DNA of 64,000 bases from Sutterella sp. (lineage in GTDB: Bacteria; Pseudomonadota; Gammaproteobacteria; Burkholderiales; Burkholderiaceae_F), in contig JAGBFJ010000008.1 in the NCBI GenBank assembly GCA_017936545.1, positions 1 to 64,000 of the forward strand, read 5' to 3'. Under the pieces are notes generated by a model. That model made no database searches. It saw nothing but the letters and a program-made list of their open reading frames with translations, and was not told where the DNA came from. Numbering within the stretch: position 1 is the stretch's first letter; every line of letters begins with the position of its first letter. Made by a program: the position numbers and the translations under genes. Below, one piece after another: positions 19,384 through 27,674 of this stretch.

Positions 19384-20746
19384 CTTTCTCGGGCTGACGT
19401 TTTTATCGGCGGTTCTTCCTCCGGCTTTCGCCGCGGAAGAGCCGGCATGGGACGTCATTGTGGCGGGCGCGGGCGGCGCCGGTCTGGCCGCCGCCGTTTC
19501 GGCAGCCGAAGCCGGCGCCCGGCGCATCGTCGTCTTTGAAAAAGCCGCCGTCGTCGGAGGACACACCATTCTTGCCTCCGGCTCCGTCAGCGTCGCTGCG
19601 GGAAGCAGCGGCGACTCTGCCGCCGAGATGGCCGCTGAAATCGTCGCTTCCGGCGGCGATCCGGTGCTCGCTGACACGCTTGCCAGAGAAAGCGCCGCCC
19701 TGCCCGTCTGGCTCGCCGGGATGGGCGTGCGATGGGAGCCGAGACTGTTTCGCGCCGTCGGCTCGCTCGCCGCGCGCAACATGTCGACAGGCTCCATGCG
19801 CGGCGGCTTTGAATACGTTCAGGCGCTCAATGCCAGAGCCCGCGCGCTCGGCGTCGAAATCCGTCTCTGCGAACCCGTCCGCAGTCTCATGACGGACGAG
19901 GACTGCGTGACGGGCGTCGTCACGGCCGGCTCCGACGGCACGGAACGGTTCCACCGCGGCCGCGCCGTCATTCTCGCAACGGGCGGCTTCGGCGCCAACG
20001 TGCCGATGCGCCGCCGCTGGCGTCCCGAACTCGACGCGACATACCGCACGACCGCCGATCCGACCGGCATGCTCGGCGACGGCGCCACCGGAGACGGCAT
20101 CGACATGGCCGCTGCGATCGGCGCCGGTCTCGCCGACATGGACGCCATGCAGCTCATCCCTTACAACGGCGGGCGAGTGCTCGACTACGCGGGCGGCGAG
20201 ATCTGGCTCAATGCCGAAGGACGGCGCTTTGTCAGCGAGGATGCAGATTTCCGCGACATCCAGACGGCCATCGAACACCAGCCCGGACGCATGATGTGGG
20301 CGCTCACTGACGCCAAATCCCGCAAGGGTGCGGGCATCGGCGCCAAAATGGCCTCCGGCATCGTCAAGACAGCCGACAGCATCGAGGCTCTTGCGCGCGC
20401 GATGGAAGTCTCCGAAGACGTGCTGCGAAGCACCCTTGAGCGCTACAACGGCATGGCCACCGACAAGCGCGATCTCGACTTCGGGCGCACAGCCTTCACG
20501 CAGACCATCGATACGCCGCCTTTTTACTTCGGCATCGAGCGGCTCGGCATTCACATGACGCTCGGCGGCATCACCGTCGATGAACGCGCCCGCGTGCTCC
20601 GCCCTGACGGCCGCATCATTCCCGGTCTCTACGCGGCGGGCGAAACGGCCGGCGGCATTCACGGCCGCAACCGGCTCGGCGGCAACGCCCTGACGGAAGC
20701 ATTCGTCTTCGGCCGCATTGCAGGAACCGAGGCTGCCAAATACTGA
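19370..20746 (+). CDS. Flavoprotein 1: Tat-exported fumarate-reductase-like FAD enzyme
   Basis: A 458-residue FAD enzyme of the flavocytochrome c/urocanate reductase family. The ATG at 19370 gives MQRRDFLGLTFLSAV, a short twin-arginine signal, so it works in the periplasm. FAD site VIVAGAGGAGLAAAVSAAEAGA; late FAD motif GLYAAGETAGGIHGRNRLGGNALTEAF. Compared with Shewanella fumarate reductase, the substrate Arg of NRLGG is kept, a likely proton-donor Arg is in RFVSEDADFRD with a one-residue shift, the HHTMGG pair is changed to IHMTLGG, and the QAHP His is Ile (MQLIPY). A different acceptor from fumarate is therefore likely. It overlaps the regulator gene and has no fused haem domain. Confidence 0.88.
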   Translation: MQRRDFLGLTFLSAVLPPAFAAEEPAWDVIVAGAGGAGLAAAVSAAEAGARRIVVFEKAAVVGGHTILASGSVSVAAGSSGDSAAEMAAEIVASGGDPVLADTLARESAALPVWLAGMGVRWEPRLFRAVGSLAARNMSTGSMRGGFEYVQALNARARALGVEIRLCEPVRSLMTDEDCVTGVVTAGSDGTERFHRGRAVILATGGFGANVPMRRRWRPELDATYRTTADPTGMLGDGATGDGIDMAAAIGAGLADMDAMQLIPYNGGRVLDYAGGEIWLNAEGRRFVSEDADFRDIQTAIEHQPGRMMWALTDAKSRKGAGIGAKMASGIVKTADSIEALARAMEVSEDVLRSTLERYNGMATDKRDLDFGRTAFTQTIDTPPFYFGIERLGIHMTLGGITVDERARVLRPDGRIIPGLYAAGETAGGIHGRNRLGGNALTEAFVFGRIAGTEAAKY

Positions 20747-20772
20747 TACTTATAAACATCAGTATTAATACT
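20741..20772. promoter_or_regulatory. Nested palindromes after flavoprotein 1 (possible operator)
   Basis: TACTGAT (20741-20747) and ATCAGTA (20758-20764) form a perfect inverted repeat with a 10-base spacer; it overlaps the perfect 12-base palindrome AGTATTAATACT (20761-20772). The stretch is A/T-rich in a GC-rich neighbourhood and lies about 200 bases before the cytochrome gene. No T run follows. A binding site for the adjacent response regulator is the simplest idea, but this is inference. Confidence 0.5.
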
Positions 20773-20973
20773 ACCGTCCGCGGTGACCTCCGACAGCACG
20801 TATCGCAAAATCAGGTCCGCTTCTAACATGACTGCACGGTTTCAGAAAGCCTTAAGGAAACACTGAAGCCGTCAACAATCCCGAATCAGCCGGCGCATCC
20901 AACCCCCGCCGGTTCTTCGTGAGCAGCAGAGCCGGTTTTTCGGCCCGGCCGCCCGCCTTTAGGAGAATCAGTC

Positions 20974-21309
20974 ATGAACATGAAGTCAGGCCTCATGGCT
21001 GCTGCCCTTGCAGCCGCCCTCAGCTTCGCACTTCCCGCCTCTGCCGTCACGGTCAACGGTCCGCACGCGGCGCTTCCTTGCACGACCTGCCACACGGGCA
21101 CCCAGATGAAGGCTCCCGCCAAGGACAAGTGCTTCGAATGCCACGGTTCCTACGAACAGATCGCCGAACGCACGGCCAAACTCACCCCCAATCCGCACAG
21201 CTCGCACCGCGGTGAAGCCAACTGCACGGCCTGCCACAGCATGCATGCCAAGTCGCGCTTCGAATGCAACGACTGCCACAACTTCAGCATCAAGATGAAG
21301 GGAGAATGA
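20974..21309 (+). CDS. Periplasmic tetrahaem cytochrome c 1
   Basis: A 111-residue exported cytochrome with a Sec signal ending near PASA and four c-type haem motifs in order: CTTCH, CFECH, CTACH, CNDCH. Spacing and size match the tetrahaem domain that forms the N-terminal part of Shewanella flavocytochrome c3, here as a separate protein. It should carry electrons from the membrane quinol dehydrogenase pool to the flavoproteins. AGGAG lies 8 bases before the ATG (a second ATG is at 20980). The stop overlaps an ATG in front of flavoprotein 2, so the two are translationally linked. Confidence 0.94.
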   Translation: MNMKSGLMAAALAAALSFALPASAVTVNGPHAALPCTTCHTGTQMKAPAKDKCFECHGSYEQIAERTAKLTPNPHSSHRGEANCTACHSMHAKSRFECNDCHNFSIKMKGE

Positions 21310-21311
21310 CA

Positions 21312-22853
21312 ATGACTAAAGAAACGCTTTCCCGCCGTCATTTCCTCGGCGCTGCCGCCGCCACCGCTGCCGCCGGTGCCGCTGCTCCTGCTCTTGCCGC
21401 CTCCACGAACGCGCCGGCTCTGCCCGCCAAGTGGGATATTGAAACCGACGTGGTCGTTCTCGGCTGCGGCGGCGCCGGCATGATGGCCGCCTGCCAGGTG
21501 GTCGACGCCGGCAAGAAGGTCGAAGTCTTCGACGCCGGCGTGTCGCCCTACCACACCGCCACGAACCTCTGCGGCGGCCTCTTCACCGCCTGCGGCAGCA
21601 AGCTGCAGAAGGCCGACCCGTCCATCAAGGACAGCTGGGAAGCCTTTGCCGAAGACATCATGGCCTACGGCAACTACATGAGCCTCAAGGAACCGGTCTA
21701 CGGCTTCACGAAGCACTCCGGCGAAGCCTTCGACTGGCTGGCCGATCACGGTCTTCCCGCTCATCACCTTGAACCGTATGCCGGTCACACTCACAAGCGC
21801 GCTCACCGTCAGGAAACCTTCAAGGGCCGCGACTACATCGACACGCTCGTGAAGCAGCTCGCCGAACGCAAGATCGTCATCCGCCACAAGTGCGGTCTCT
21901 CCCGCATCTTCTTTGACCCGGCCGAAAACCGCGTGGTCGGCGTCGAATGCGGCAAGGGCGACAAGAAGGTCACCTGCCGTGCCCGCCTCGGCATCATCAT
22001 GGCCACGGGCGGCATCACGGGCAGCCCCGAATCGCTTGACCGCTGGGTTCCGAGCGTTGCCGGCAAGGGCGTCGCCATCGGCGGCCCGAACAACGACGGC
22101 ACGGCCATGATGATCGCTGTGCGCGACGTCGGCGTTCCGCTCTCCCACATGCAGTACATCGCCTCCTATCCGTGCGGCATCGTCGTCAACGGCCGCAACG
22201 GCCCGTACTGCCGCTGGTGGTTCATCACCAACAACGGCGGCATCCTGGTGAACAAGAACGGCAAGCGCTTCATCACGGAAAAGGAAGGCATCTGCCACGT
22301 GACTCCGCACCTCGCCCACAACCCGGACGGCTGCCACTACGTGCTCGCCGACCAGGCTGGCTGGGAACGCACCCTCACGAAGATCAAGCTGTCCGCCCTC
22401 GTCGGTCTGCCCTCCTGGACTGCCGAACGCATTGAAGCCGAATTCAAGGCCGGCAAGAACCTCTGGAAGTGCGACACGATCGAAGAACTCTGCGAAAAAT
22501 CCGGTGTCAATCTCGAAGGCCTGAAGACTCAGATCGCCACCTGGAACAAGGCCGTCGAAACGAAGAACGACACGCAGTTCGGCCGTACCGACCAGCAGTG
22601 GAAGATCGGCAAGGGCCCGTACTACATGATCCGCATGTTCCCGTGGAACAACCTGTCCTGCGGCGGCGTGCGCGTCACCGAACACTTCGAAGTGCTCGGC
22701 TGGGACATGAAGCCGGTCAAGGGCTTCTACGCTGCCGGTGAAACGGTGGCCGGTGTCCACGGCGCCTTCTACTGCGGCGGCAACGCCTGCGGTTTCGCCC
22801 ACACCTCGGGCTACATGGCCGGCAAGTACATCACTGGGTATAAAGAAGCCTGA
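21312..22853 (+). CDS. Flavoprotein 2: divergent Tat-exported FAD reductase
   Basis: A 513-residue FAD-binding flavoprotein exported by Tat (MTKETLSRRHFLGAAAATAA). The ATG at 21312 has GGAG 7 bases upstream; an ATG at 21306 overlapping the cytochrome stop is too close to it. FAD motif VVVLGCGGAGMMAACQVVDAGKKVEVFDAG and late GFYAAGETVAGVHGAFYCGGNACGF. It lacks the family's substrate residues: YCGGN instead of NRLGGN, NLSCGG instead of HHTMGG, no Arg in the RFITEKEGICHV segment, while the QAHP His is Tyr (IASYPC), as in urocanate reductase. It therefore probably acts on a different type of substrate. Translationally linked to the tetrahaem cytochrome. Confidence 0.87.
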   Translation: MTKETLSRRHFLGAAAATAAAGAAAPALAASTNAPALPAKWDIETDVVVLGCGGAGMMAACQVVDAGKKVEVFDAGVSPYHTATNLCGGLFTACGSKLQKADPSIKDSWEAFAEDIMAYGNYMSLKEPVYGFTKHSGEAFDWLADHGLPAHHLEPYAGHTHKRAHRQETFKGRDYIDTLVKQLAERKIVIRHKCGLSRIFFDPAENRVVGVECGKGDKKVTCRARLGIIMATGGITGSPESLDRWVPSVAGKGVAIGGPNNDGTAMMIAVRDVGVPLSHMQYIASYPCGIVVNGRNGPYCRWWFITNNGGILVNKNGKRFITEKEGICHVTPHLAHNPDGCHYVLADQAGWERTLTKIKLSALVGLPSWTAERIEAEFKAGKNLWKCDTIEELCEKSGVNLEGLKTQIATWNKAVETKNDTQFGRTDQQWKIGKGPYYMIRMFPWNNLSCGGVRVTEHFEVLGWDMKPVKGFYAAGETVAGVHGAFYCGGNACGFAHTSGYMAGKYITGYKEA

Positions 22854-22931
22854 TTACCGGGTACCCTCCTCCCTCTCTCTGCGGCCGAACGTCTATTCCG
22901 GCCGTCCGACCGCGGAGAGTTCTTCATAAGA

Positions 22932-22967
22932 AAAACGGATCGATTCCCTCGGATCGGTCCGTTTTTC
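22932..22967. terminator. Terminator after flavoprotein 2 (bidirectional)
   Basis: AAAAACGGATCGAT (22932-22945) pairs with ATCGGTCCGTTTTT (22954-22967) with one G-T pair; an A run flanks it on one side and a T run on the other. A second, tail-less stem (CCGGCG/CGCCGG within AACGGG/CCCGTT, 22991-23023) sits just past the stop of the dipeptidase gene. Confidence 0.9.
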
Positions 22968-23041
22968 TTTCTGCGCCGTGCAAATGCATGAACGGGCCGT
23001 CCGGCGAATCCGCCGGTCCCGTTTAGCTGCCGGTATTCCCG

Positions 23042-24796
23042 TCAGACGTCTGCGGCGCCGAATTCAGCCATTGCGGCAAAACGCCGGCGGCGGCAGAAGC
23101 CCCTCAGATAAGTGTCGTGGCGCACGCCGGGAATGAGGTACGGATCGATATCCTCGGCACGGAAGGCAAACACTGCATCGTCATAACCGTCTCCGTCAAG
23201 ATCGCGGATGTCGCAGTCGATCGGGACGGCGGGGGCCAGCGCCGACGCCTTGGACGAGGTAAAGCCGAGACTCCATAGGACGCTTTCGGGCTCTATCCGC
23301 GACGCGTCGAAAGCTTCGCTGCCGAAAACAGCCACTTCGATGAGCTCGGGACCCTGCGCCGAGGTTCTGCGGCGGCCGATCACCCGGCAGACGGGACCGC
23401 GGATGTCGTCGAGAATGCCGCGGCAGAGCGCATCGGCCTGCGACTGCGCACGCTCGGAAAACTGCGCGAGCTGCTGCGCCGCCGTTTCCCTGTCCGCCGG
23501 CAGGCTGCCGAGAAGCTTCTCAAGTTCGGTCTCAAGTCGAGCCTCCAGCCGCCGCTGCTCGAAAAGGACCCCGGCGTAAAGCGAACGGTCGAAATTCACC
23601 AGTTCGGCGATCTCGGCATAAAGGAAATAGCGGAAGGCGGGATTAAACGACAGCCTTTCTGGCTTCACCGAGAAGTGCCGTGCTCGGGCTTCGTCCAAAT
23701 CCGTCAGCGCCGAATGAGGCGGGAGCCGGCCGGCAAACGGAAACCGGGGAACGAAGAAGCCCGTTTCTACTGGACCCTCGCAGTGCCAGAGAAGCTGCTG
23801 CGCCGGATCGGCCGCCGTCTGCATCACCCAGCCTTCGCGGGTGTGGGAGCGGGAAATGTCGCGGGCGCTGACGTGGAAAGCATCCGCAAGACCGTCGCTG
23901 CGGGTGAGCCGCGTTTCCGGATCCGTCAGACGAAGTACCCGCATGACGTCGGCGGGCGTCATCGCCGCCGAAGGACGCTGCACTTCGGGATAGTGAAGCT
24001 CGTCGCCGTACACCTTTCCGGTGATCGCCTGCCAGCCGATGCGCATGCGCACCGACTTGCCGGGCTCATGCCGATTCTCGTCGCTCTGATAGGCGCGCGC
24101 GAAGTCGAAATCGTCCGTTCTTCCGGGCACCGCCGGCACGTAGCGGCCGGTGCGGACCGCATGATCGATCAGATCCGGCGAGGCAATGACGTTCTCACGG
24201 TCAGAGGGATCGACGGCGCGGATCGCCAGCATATTGGAAATCAGCATGACGCTGTCGTCGGGCACGCGCCTGGCAACGAAGCGGCGGCCCTTGACGACGT
24301 TAAGCACCCAAGCTTCGCGGGCGTCGGCAAAGGTATAGTTGCGAGCCGCGCCGAAGTAGCCGTACTCGGCGATCAGACGGCCGGCCAGTTCGGCGGCTTC
24401 CCGGGCGGAGCGGGCTCGCTCGGCTGTCACTCGGCGAAGCAGAAATCCGAGTCCGCCGTCCTTCAGCCCGGCCTCCTCGTCGGAAAGCGCAGCGTCAAAG
24501 GAGGTGCCGCCGCCGTTTGAGCAGACGACCAGACCGGCCGAATTGGCCATGCCCTGATCGAAAGAGGAACCCGGCTCGGGCGCGAGCATGTTGGACCAGT
24601 AGGTATCGAGCACCGCCGGAACATCGGGGACGGACGCCCTGCCCGGTTCGGCCGTCAGCCGGCTTCCCGGGGCACGGCTGCCGCCCGGCACGATAAACTG
24701 CTGCGTAAACGTTCTGCCGCCCGCATCCTCGTTGTGTCCGACGAGAACGGTGCCGGTCGACGACGCCAGACGGCCGACAATCACTGTAGTGCACAT
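23042..24796 (-). CDS. C69-family dipeptidase
   Basis: N-terminal nucleophile hydrolase of peptidase family C69 (PepD type), cleaving dipeptides. The start at 24796 is chosen because the protein then begins Met-Cys (MCTTVIVGRLASSTG); removal of the Met would expose the catalytic Cys, as in family members. Other family features are the GHNEDAGGR segment, AGLVVCSNGGGTSFD and the later YGYFGAARNYTFADAREAWVLNVVKGRRFVARRV region. Length 584 residues is normal or slightly long. No signal peptide is visible with this start. It stands alone, facing the respiratory module, and would suit an amino-acid-fermenting or respiring gut organism. Confidence 0.88.
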   Translation of the reverse strand: MCTTVIVGRLASSTGTVLVGHNEDAGGRTFTQQFIVPGGSRAPGSRLTAEPGRASVPDVPAVLDTYWSNMLAPEPGSSFDQGMANSAGLVVCSNGGGTSFDAALSDEEAGLKDGGLGFLLRRVTAERARSAREAAELAGRLIAEYGYFGAARNYTFADAREAWVLNVVKGRRFVARRVPDDSVMLISNMLAIRAVDPSDRENVIASPDLIDHAVRTGRYVPAVPGRTDDFDFARAYQSDENRHEPGKSVRMRIGWQAITGKVYGDELHYPEVQRPSAAMTPADVMRVLRLTDPETRLTRSDGLADAFHVSARDISRSHTREGWVMQTAADPAQQLLWHCEGPVETGFFVPRFPFAGRLPPHSALTDLDEARARHFSVKPERLSFNPAFRYFLYAEIAELVNFDRSLYAGVLFEQRRLEARLETELEKLLGSLPADRETAAQQLAQFSERAQSQADALCRGILDDIRGPVCRVIGRRRTSAQGPELIEVAVFGSEAFDASRIEPESVLWSLGFTSSKASALAPAVPIDCDIRDLDGDGYDDAVFAFRAEDIDPYLIPGVRHDTYLRGFCRRRRFAAMAEFGAADV

Positions 24797-24928
24797 GCTG
24801 ATTGATTTCTTTTTACGAAAGCCTGCGGCACAGGCCGCAAAGCCCATAGTCTAGCGCCGAAGACGACAGTGCACCGAACGAAACCCGGCCTCAGCGGCTC
24901 ATGCGGCGGGAACCGGCGCTGATTTTCT

Positions 24929-24958
24929 TTGCTAAATCGGCCGCCTGCGTCATACAAT
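24929..24958 (+). promoter_or_regulatory. Possible promoter of the 25005 gene
   Basis: TTGCTA (24929-24934) and TACAAT (24953-24958) with an 18-base spacer place a start of transcription near 24965, about 40 bases before the proposed start codon at 25005. Confidence 0.5.
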
Positions 24959-25004
24959 CGTGAAGTCAGCGGATTTTTTCCGACAGTTACCGAGAGTTTC
25001 TCAA

Positions 25005-25307
25005 ATGGATGTGATGATCGACAAGGAATGGCTGCACGCGACGCTCAACGATGCCTGCGAAGCGCTGCAGGATGCCATGAGCAAAGTAGCGGAAGGCGAT
25101 GACGAAGATGCGAAGGAAGTGCTCGAGCACGATCTGGTGCACGTCTATGCCAAGCTCAACTACGCCGTCAATACGGCGCGTCTCGGACCGGCGGCGCTCT
25201 CGGCGCTGAGCGAGGACGAACTGATCGCCTGGCCCGCACGCATGCCCTTCCTTACCTACGACGAACTTGACGGCATGCCCGCCGAACCCGGCGAGGAAGC
25301 AAACTGA
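25005..25307 (+). CDS. Small acidic protein of unknown function
   Basis: A 100-residue soluble, acidic protein (MDVMIDKEWLHATLNDACEA...). It appears helical, with the charged stretch AEGDDEDAKEVLEHDLVHVYAKLNYAVNTARLGP in the middle and LSALSEDELIAWPARMPF near the end. I recognise no domain. The start at 25005 fits the putative promoter; an upstream in-frame GTG at 24960 would overlap it. Coding potential is supported by codon use like its neighbours and by the lack of any competing frame. It converges on murJ. Confidence 0.6.
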   Translation: MDVMIDKEWLHATLNDACEALQDAMSKVAEGDDEDAKEVLEHDLVHVYAKLNYAVNTARLGPAALSALSEDELIAWPARMPFLTYDELDGMPAEPGEEAN

Positions 25308-25410
25308 CTCAGCCCGGTACAGGACCCGCCGTCCGGCCGTCCTGCGTCAGACCGTCATTTTCCGGCGCGCAGCACTGCGGTCTGCGCGCCGATGTCATAT
25401 CTGAATCGGC

Positions 25411-26955
25411 TCAGTCTTCGCCGCGCGCGGGACGCAGCTCGCTCAGGCGCCAGCCCGCAGCAAACATGACGCCGAAATAAAGAACCGCAGCCGCCGCGAC
25501 CATCACCAGCACGCCGGCGGCGCGAACCGTCCAGGAAAGCGACGTCCATTCAAGAAATGTCTGTCCCCACCAAAGCGCGGCGCCCATGACGGCGGACGCA
25601 AGCGCCGTGCGGGCGAGACTCTTCGTCCAGCCCGGAAGCGGCATGTAGATGCCGCGGCGCCTAAGCGTGAGGAGAAGCACCGACGCATTGAAGACGCTCC
25701 CCAGACCGACGGAAAGCGCAAGTCCGGCATGAGAGAAGAGCGGCACGGAGACCAGATTCACGAGCTGCACGACGATCAGACTCCAGAACGCTGTCTTCAC
25801 CGGCGTGCGGATGTCCTTTCGGGCATAGAAGGCGGGCGCCACGATTTTAAGCGCGATGAGACCGATGAGGCCCACCGAATAGCCGACCACGGCAAGCGCG
25901 GTCTGCGAGACGTCGGCCGGCGTGAAGTTCTTGCCCTGAAAGAGGAAGGACACGAGTGCTTCGGCCGTGAGCCAGAGACCGACGGCGGCGGGCACGGCCA
26001 CCAGAACGACAAGACGCAGGCCCCGGTCAAGGAGCAGGTTGTAGCGCACCGTATCGCCTTTGGCAAAGGCGCTCGAAAGTCCGGGAAGGAGCACGGTGCC
26101 GAGGGCCACGCCGAGAAGCGCCGTCGGGAATTCCATCAGACGGTCCGCGTAGTTGAGCCAGGTCACCGCGCCGCGGCCGAGATGAGAGGCGATGTTGGTA
26201 TTGATCAGAATGGAGAGCTGTGCGACGCCGACGCCGAAGAGCGCCGGCACCATCAGTCTGAGCACGCGTCGGACATCGCCGTCGGCGAGACTCGAACGCA
26301 GACCCCGGGGGCGAATGCGGATGCCGAGGCGCCGCAGCGCCAGCAGCTGCGTGCCGAGCTGAAGAACGCCGCCGACGATGACGGCAGCGGCCAGCGCCCA
26401 GACGGGCTCGTCAAGACGCGGCGCCAGAAGAACCGTAAAGACGATGAAGGAGAGGTTGAGCAGCACCGGCGTCGCCGCAGGCACTGCAAAGCGCTTCCAG
26501 GTATTGAGCACTGAAGCGGCGAGCGCCACCAGAGACATGAAGGCGATGTAGGGAAACATGAAGCGCGTCAGCCCCACCGCCAGCGTAAAAGCCTCAGGAT
26601 CGGCGCGCATGCCGCTGGCAATCAGCCAGACGAGCACGGGCGCCGCCAGCACGCCGAGCGCGCTTGCCGCCAGCACGGCGGCGGCCAGCACGGAAAAAAC
26701 ATGGTTGATGAATTCGCCGGTGCGGTCCTCGCCTCGTTCCTTCACGTCGGCGAGCATCGGCACGAAAGCCTGCTGAAAGGCGCCCTCGGCGAACAGCCGG
26801 CGCAGCATGTTGGGAAGTCTGAAGGCGACATAGAAGGCGTCGGTCTCGGCCGTTGCGCCGAAAAAGCGAGCAATCAGCATGTCTCGGATCACGCCCGTGA
26901 TGCGGCTCACGAGCGTGAGACCCGAAACGGTGGCGGCGGATTTCAGGAGCGACAT
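25411..26955 (-). CDS. murJ: Lipid II flippase MurJ
   Basis: Flips the peptidoglycan precursor lipid II across the inner membrane. The 514-residue protein begins MSLLKSAATVSGLTLVSRITGVIRDMLIARFFGAT and continues with FYVAFRLPNMLRRLFAEGAFQQAFVPML, both highly characteristic of MurJ, with about 14 membrane segments. The ATG at 26955 has GGAAGG six bases upstream; codons farther up lie in the shared intergenic region with rpsT. The divergent murJ/rpsT pairing is common in proteobacteria. A perfect 9-bp hairpin (25364-25390) follows the stop but lacks a T tail. Confidence 0.96.
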   Translation of the reverse strand: MSLLKSAATVSGLTLVSRITGVIRDMLIARFFGATAETDAFYVAFRLPNMLRRLFAEGAFQQAFVPMLADVKERGEDRTGEFINHVFSVLAAAVLAASALGVLAAPVLVWLIASGMRADPEAFTLAVGLTRFMFPYIAFMSLVALAASVLNTWKRFAVPAATPVLLNLSFIVFTVLLAPRLDEPVWALAAAVIVGGVLQLGTQLLALRRLGIRIRPRGLRSSLADGDVRRVLRLMVPALFGVGVAQLSILINTNIASHLGRGAVTWLNYADRLMEFPTALLGVALGTVLLPGLSSAFAKGDTVRYNLLLDRGLRLVVLVAVPAAVGLWLTAEALVSFLFQGKNFTPADVSQTALAVVGYSVGLIGLIALKIVAPAFYARKDIRTPVKTAFWSLIVVQLVNLVSVPLFSHAGLALSVGLGSVFNASVLLLTLRRRGIYMPLPGWTKSLARTALASAVMGAALWWGQTFLEWTSLSWTVRAAGVLVMVAAAAVLYFGVMFAAGWRLSELRPARGED

Positions 26956-27325
26956 GGGAGACCTTCCTTCGGATTGCGAAAACGCAAAAAATTCTACTCG
27001 AAAACACGCCTTGCGCCCGGAAATTTGATATAGTTGAGGGCTTTTCGGGGCAGTGTAATTCTGCGCCGGCGTTTCCGTGCCTTCTGATGACCCAACCTCA
27101 GCTGTGCGAAGGACTCCCGGCTTTACACCAAGCGTCGGAAATTCAATGAATCTTTGGTGTCTCGCGCAACCGCGATGCACTTTCCCCGCCTCAAGCGGAG
27201 GTTATGCAGCGGCGTCCGGACAGCGCGTGAAGCGCTTCACGGGAACACCGGGATGGAACATGCTCTCCCTGTCGGGGGCAATCTGGACGCCAACTGTTTA
27301 ATTTACAGGCAAGGAATTTATAAAA
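26956..27325 (+). promoter_or_regulatory. murJ-rpsT divergent region and long rpsT leader
   Basis: About 370 bases without a convincing gene. An extended -10 for rpsT, TGATATAGT, lies at 27026-27034; if used it gives a leader of about 285 bases. The region is partly GC-rich with several short inverted repeats (for example GTGAAGCGCTTCAC around 27228-27241). AAGGAA lies 9 bases before the rpsT ATG. A 74-codon open frame within it has no protein-like features. Confidence 0.55.
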
Positions 27326-27589
27326 ATGGCCAATACCAAGCAAGCTCGCAAGCGCGCCCGCCAGATGGTTGTGCGCAACATGCACCTCTCGGCTCAGCGC
27401 AGCCAGTTCCGCACCGCCATCAAGGCCGTGCGCAAGCTCATCGTCGCCGGCGACAAGGCCGCCGCTCAGGAAGCCTTCAAGAAGGCTGAATCCGTGATCG
27501 ACGCCATGGCTCGCAAGGGCGTTCTCCACGCCAACGCCGCCGCTCGCCACAAGAGCCGTCTCTCCGCTTCCGTCAAGGCCATGGCCTAA
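27326..27589 (+). CDS. rpsT: 30S ribosomal protein S20
   Basis: Primary 16S-binding protein of the small subunit. The 87-residue basic helical protein starts [13 protein letters not shown] and contains [15 protein letters not shown] and the C-terminal [16 protein letters not shown] block, all diagnostic of S20. AAGGAA is placed 9 bases before the ATG. Monocistronic between a long leader and a strong terminator. Confidence 0.98.
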   Translation: MANTKQARKRARQMVVRNMHLSAQRSQFRTAIKAVRKLIVAGDKAAAQEAFKKAESVIDAMARKGVLHANAAARHKSRLSASVKAMA

Positions 27590-27614
27590 TCGGTTGTCCG
27601 AGCGATAGAAAATC

Positions 27615-27647
27615 AAAAGCGCACCGTCTGCGACGGTGCGCTTTTTT
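27615..27647. terminator. rpsT terminator (bidirectional)
   Basis: Perfect 10-bp stem GCGCACCGTC (27619-27628) with GACGGTGCGC (27632-27641), loop TGC, AAAA before and TTTTTT after. It also faces the convergent trhA gene. Confidence 0.95.
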
Positions 27648-27674
27648 CATGTCCGGACCGCTGCTGCCTGCCGG

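Noticed and set aside
25364..25390. Perfect 9-bp hairpin after murJ considered as a terminator
   Set aside because: The flanks carry no T run in either direction, only AAAA on the minus strand side, so it is not a standard intrinsic terminator.
27077..27301. Open frame of 74 codons in the rpsT leader
   Set aside because: Low-complexity, no ribosome-binding site, overlaps leader inverted repeats.
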